NCBI GenBank assembly: GCA_029287875.1
Contig: JARFQH010000080.1
Coordinates: 1 to 17,144, forward strand
From: Desulfobacteraceae bacterium
GTDB taxonomy: Bacteria; Desulfobacterota; Desulfobacteria; Desulfobacterales; SG8-13
Direction of reading: 5' to 3'
Length of the DNA stretch: 17,144 nucleotides
Shown: one piece after another, positions 15,300-17,144 of the stretch
Layout: each line of letters begins with the position of its first letter
Numbering within the stretch: the stretch's first letter is position 1
Position numbers and translations under genes: made by a program
Notes under the pieces: model-generated
Databases searched by the model: none
Told to the model about the DNA's origin: nothing
Seen by the model: only the letters and a program-made list of their open reading frames with translations

Positions 15300-16472
15300 A
15301 TGTGGATTACAAGAAAATACGAAAAAACCCTTACCGCGCTTTCGCGTCAGTTTCCGGCCGTAGTGCTGACCGGTGCCCGCCAGGTCGGGAAAACCTCGCT
15401 GGTGCGCCGCGTGTTTCCCGACCACACTTACGTTTCGCTGGACCTGCCGGCCGCTGCCGAACAGGCGGAAAACAGCCCCCGCAGGTTTTTGGGTGAATAT
15501 TCGGAACCCCTCATCATCGACGAGGTACAATACGCTCCGGCCCTCTTTCGACATCTAAAAGGTAAGATCGACGAAGACAAACGGCCGGGCCGATATGTTC
15601 TCACCGGCTCGCAAAACTTCCCCCTGATGCAGGGTATCTCCGAGAGTCTGGCAGGACGCTGCGGCGTCCTGCAGATGCTGAACCTATCATTTAGTGAACT
15701 GATGACGAGCATACCGGATGTTTCTGAAGGGGCTTATCTGTACAAAGGTGGCTGGCCGGAACTTCATGCCCGTCCCGACCTCGATCCGCACTTCTGGTAT
15801 GCCGCCTACCAGAGCACCTATCTGGAGCGGGATGTACGCAACATCCTGAACGTCGGCAGCCTGAGAGACTTCGACCGTTTCCTGAGAGCGGCTGCCGCGC
15901 GCACGGGCCAGCTCCTGTCCTATTCCGATCTTGCCCGTGATGTTGGCATCGCGCCCAACACCGCCAAACAGTGGATTTCGGTGCTGCAGGCCTCCGGACA
16001 GATTGTCCTGCTGGAACCCTACTACCGGAACCTCGGCAAACGTCTGGTGAAATCTCCCAAACTGTATTTGTGTGACACCGGCTTGGCCGTATTTCTGATG
16101 GGATTCGACAGCTGGGAGGCTGCAGCACGTTCACCGCTCGCCGGGGCACTCTGGGAAACCCATGTGGTGATGCAGGTTGTCAAACACTATTCGGCAAAGG
16201 GGAGATCCGTACCGCTGTGGTTCTGGCGTACTGCAAGCGGCGCAGAAGTCGATCTTCTGATCGAACGCGGCGGCCGCTTTACGGCCATCGAGGCAAAGTT
16301 TACGGAGAGGCCGGAACAAAGCGATCTAAAGGGAATAGAAGCCCTTGAAACCTTCTACGGGCCAAACAGCCTGGTCAATGGTATCATCGCCTGCCGCGCT
16401 GCTCGGGCTTACAAAATGACCGCCGGAATTTCCGCTGTTTCTGCGAAAAAGATCGATCAACACCTTGAATAG
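15300..16472 (+). CDS. AAA_14-DUF4143 ATPase
   Basis: A 390-residue P-loop ATPase of a widespread but poorly understood family. Walker A is GARQVGKT (25-32), Walker B LIIDE (71-75), and TGSQNF (102-107) acts as sensor 1. A winged-helix-like segment LSYSDLARDVGIAPNTAKQWISVLQAS follows, then the DUF4143 domain. Its end, SGAEVDLLIERGGRFTAIEAKF, has the spaced D...E.K pattern of a PD-(D/E)XK nuclease fold; whether it cuts nucleic acid is unknown. The ATG at 15300 begins MWITRKYEK, the usual family start; a TTG at 15231 would add 23 residues overlapping the promoter. It is divergent from the helicase. Many relatives are found in scattered, mobile distributions. Confidence 0.9.
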   Translation: MWITRKYEKTLTALSRQFPAVVLTGARQVGKTSLVRRVFPDHTYVSLDLPAAAEQAENSPRRFLGEYSEPLIIDEVQYAPALFRHLKGKIDEDKRPGRYVLTGSQNFPLMQGISESLAGRCGVLQMLNLSFSELMTSIPDVSEGAYLYKGGWPELHARPDLDPHFWYAAYQSTYLERDVRNILNVGSLRDFDRFLRAAAARTGQLLSYSDLARDVGIAPNTAKQWISVLQASGQIVLLEPYYRNLGKRLVKSPKLYLCDTGLAVFLMGFDSWEAAARSPLAGALWETHVVMQVVKHYSAKGRSVPLWFWRTASGAEVDLLIERGGRFTAIEAKFTERPEQSDLKGIEALETFYGPNSLVNGIIACRAARAYKMTAGISAVSAKKIDQHLE

Positions 16473-16581
16473 AGCGAAGGTATCAAGGTGGCTTCAACCG
16501 GAGCGATGAAAGACAAAGCCACCGGCACAAAGAGGCTTGACCGACGCCACCGGTAACATTAAGATAACCACTTGGGGATCA

Positions 16582-17144
16582 CTACTGCAAATCGGTTCTT
16601 TGGGGCGACACCATATCGCCGGGACTTTCATTACTGCCATTGTCAAAGGGTTTTTCTCTAAAAGATAAAGAAACGCCATCGTAGTCGTCTCCTTCCGCTG
16701 TCTTTATCATCACCGGTCTTCCGATAAGCTCCGCAAGTGGGAGAACGTCCAAACCCTTCGTATGGATCCCCTCCAGGATACGGTCGATCTCTTCGACCCA
16801 CAAAGACAGCAGAGCAGCGGACCGTGGAGCGATATCGTGCAGAAGCACGATGTCGTCGGGCCGGAGGCGACGCAGGATTTTTTGCGACAGATGTCTCAGC
16901 CACCGGTTTCCGCCGTCCCGGGCCCGGCAACTGAAATTCACTGCAAACATGCCCATTGTCTGTAAAACCTCACGGAGCCTCGGGCTGGTGATACCCACCG
17001 GTGGACGAAAAGCCAGAGGCGCGATGCCGTGGCGGCGCAACACCTCCTGGACGGCCTCGATGTCGCGCATCACGGTCTGCTTGCCCCTGAAAGCCATAAA
17101 CACGTCATGATTGAAAGAATGGTTGGCCACACAATGGCCGTGGT
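16582..17144 (-). CDS. Polysaccharide deacetylase (NodB domain), start outside window
   Basis: The visible 187 residues are the C-terminal part of a NodB-type carbohydrate esterase, which removes acetyl groups from surface polysaccharide, peptidoglycan or exopolysaccharide. At the window edge HGHCVANHSFNHD provides the metal-binding HSxxH motif. It is followed by FRPPVG (motif 3), VNFSCRARDG (a motif 4 variant with the Asp kept) and DIVLLHDI (motif 5). The catalytic DD of motif 1 lies beyond 17144. A GTG at 17130 is not the real start, since motif 2 continues upstream of it. After the domain, a hydrophilic tail of about 35 residues (TAEGDDYDGVSLSF and on) ends at 16582. It converges with the ATPase gene. 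Confidence 0.88.
   Translation of the reverse strand, partial: HGHCVANHSFNHDVFMAFRGKQTVMRDIEAVQEVLRRHGIAPLAFRPPVGITSPRLREVLQTMGMFAVNFSCRARDGGNRWLRHLSQKILRRLRPDDIVLLHDIAPRSAALLSLWVEEIDRILEGIHTKGLDVLPLAELIGRPVMIKTAEGDDYDGVSLSFREKPFDNGSNESPGDMVSPQRTDLQ

Noticed and set aside
16487..16523. Terminator between the ATPase and deacetylase genes
   Set aside because: GGTGGCTT and AAGCCACC are perfect inverted copies, but the loop is 21 nt and no T-run follows on either strand. Weak evidence for a terminator.

Overview
The window looks like a chromosomal segment of a moderately GC-rich Gram-negative bacterium. The mix of a bacterial ceramide-type lipid cluster, a DUF3047 exported protein and long palindromic intergenic repeats would fit Desulfobacterota (former deltaproteobacteria). 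That assignment is inference from gene content, not a database match.

Left part (1-7042): a cut-off repeat motif and a 108-bp palindromic element lie beyond the 3' end of a HEAT-repeat protein read leftwards. After a gene-poor gap of about 590 bp, four rightward genes follow: a serine palmitoyltransferase-type enzyme, a GNAT-fold protein resembling bacterial ceramide synthase, a short-chain dehydrogenase/epimerase resembling ceramide reductase, and a polytopic PAP2-family protein. The last three are joined by 4-base stop/start overlaps. Together they read as a sphingolipid pathway: condensation of serine with an acyl thioester, N-acylation, reduction of the 3-keto group, then a membrane enzyme that probably acts on the head group. 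The PAP2 protein lacks one catalytic-motif Arg typical of lipid phosphatases, which makes an Aur1-like transferase a real possibility. A secreted DUF3047 protein follows behind its own candidate promoter.

Middle (7216-10427, all leftward): an AT-rich fragment of a phosphoethanolamine transferase (EptA family) that has lost its membrane half and abuts the queF stop codon; then the yhhQ-queF pair for uptake of a queuosine precursor and its reduction. A 35-nt sequence whose 3' end contains the yhhQ Shine-Dalgarno matches the preQ1-I riboswitch fold, including a full P1 stem and the ligand-contacting bases. An aldo/keto reductase lies upstream.

Right part (10768-17144): an mgtE magnesium channel/transporter lies 26 bp downstream of a large SWIM-SNF2 helicase (both leftward, probably co-transcribed). 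A rightward AAA ATPase with a DUF4143 domain diverges from the helicase, and the control region between them holds a perfect 7-bp inverted repeat and promoter-like hexamers. The window closes with the C-terminal part of a NodB-type polysaccharide deacetylase whose start lies outside. The strongest points for follow-up are the ceramide operon with its unusual PAP2 enzyme, and the preQ1 riboswitch.
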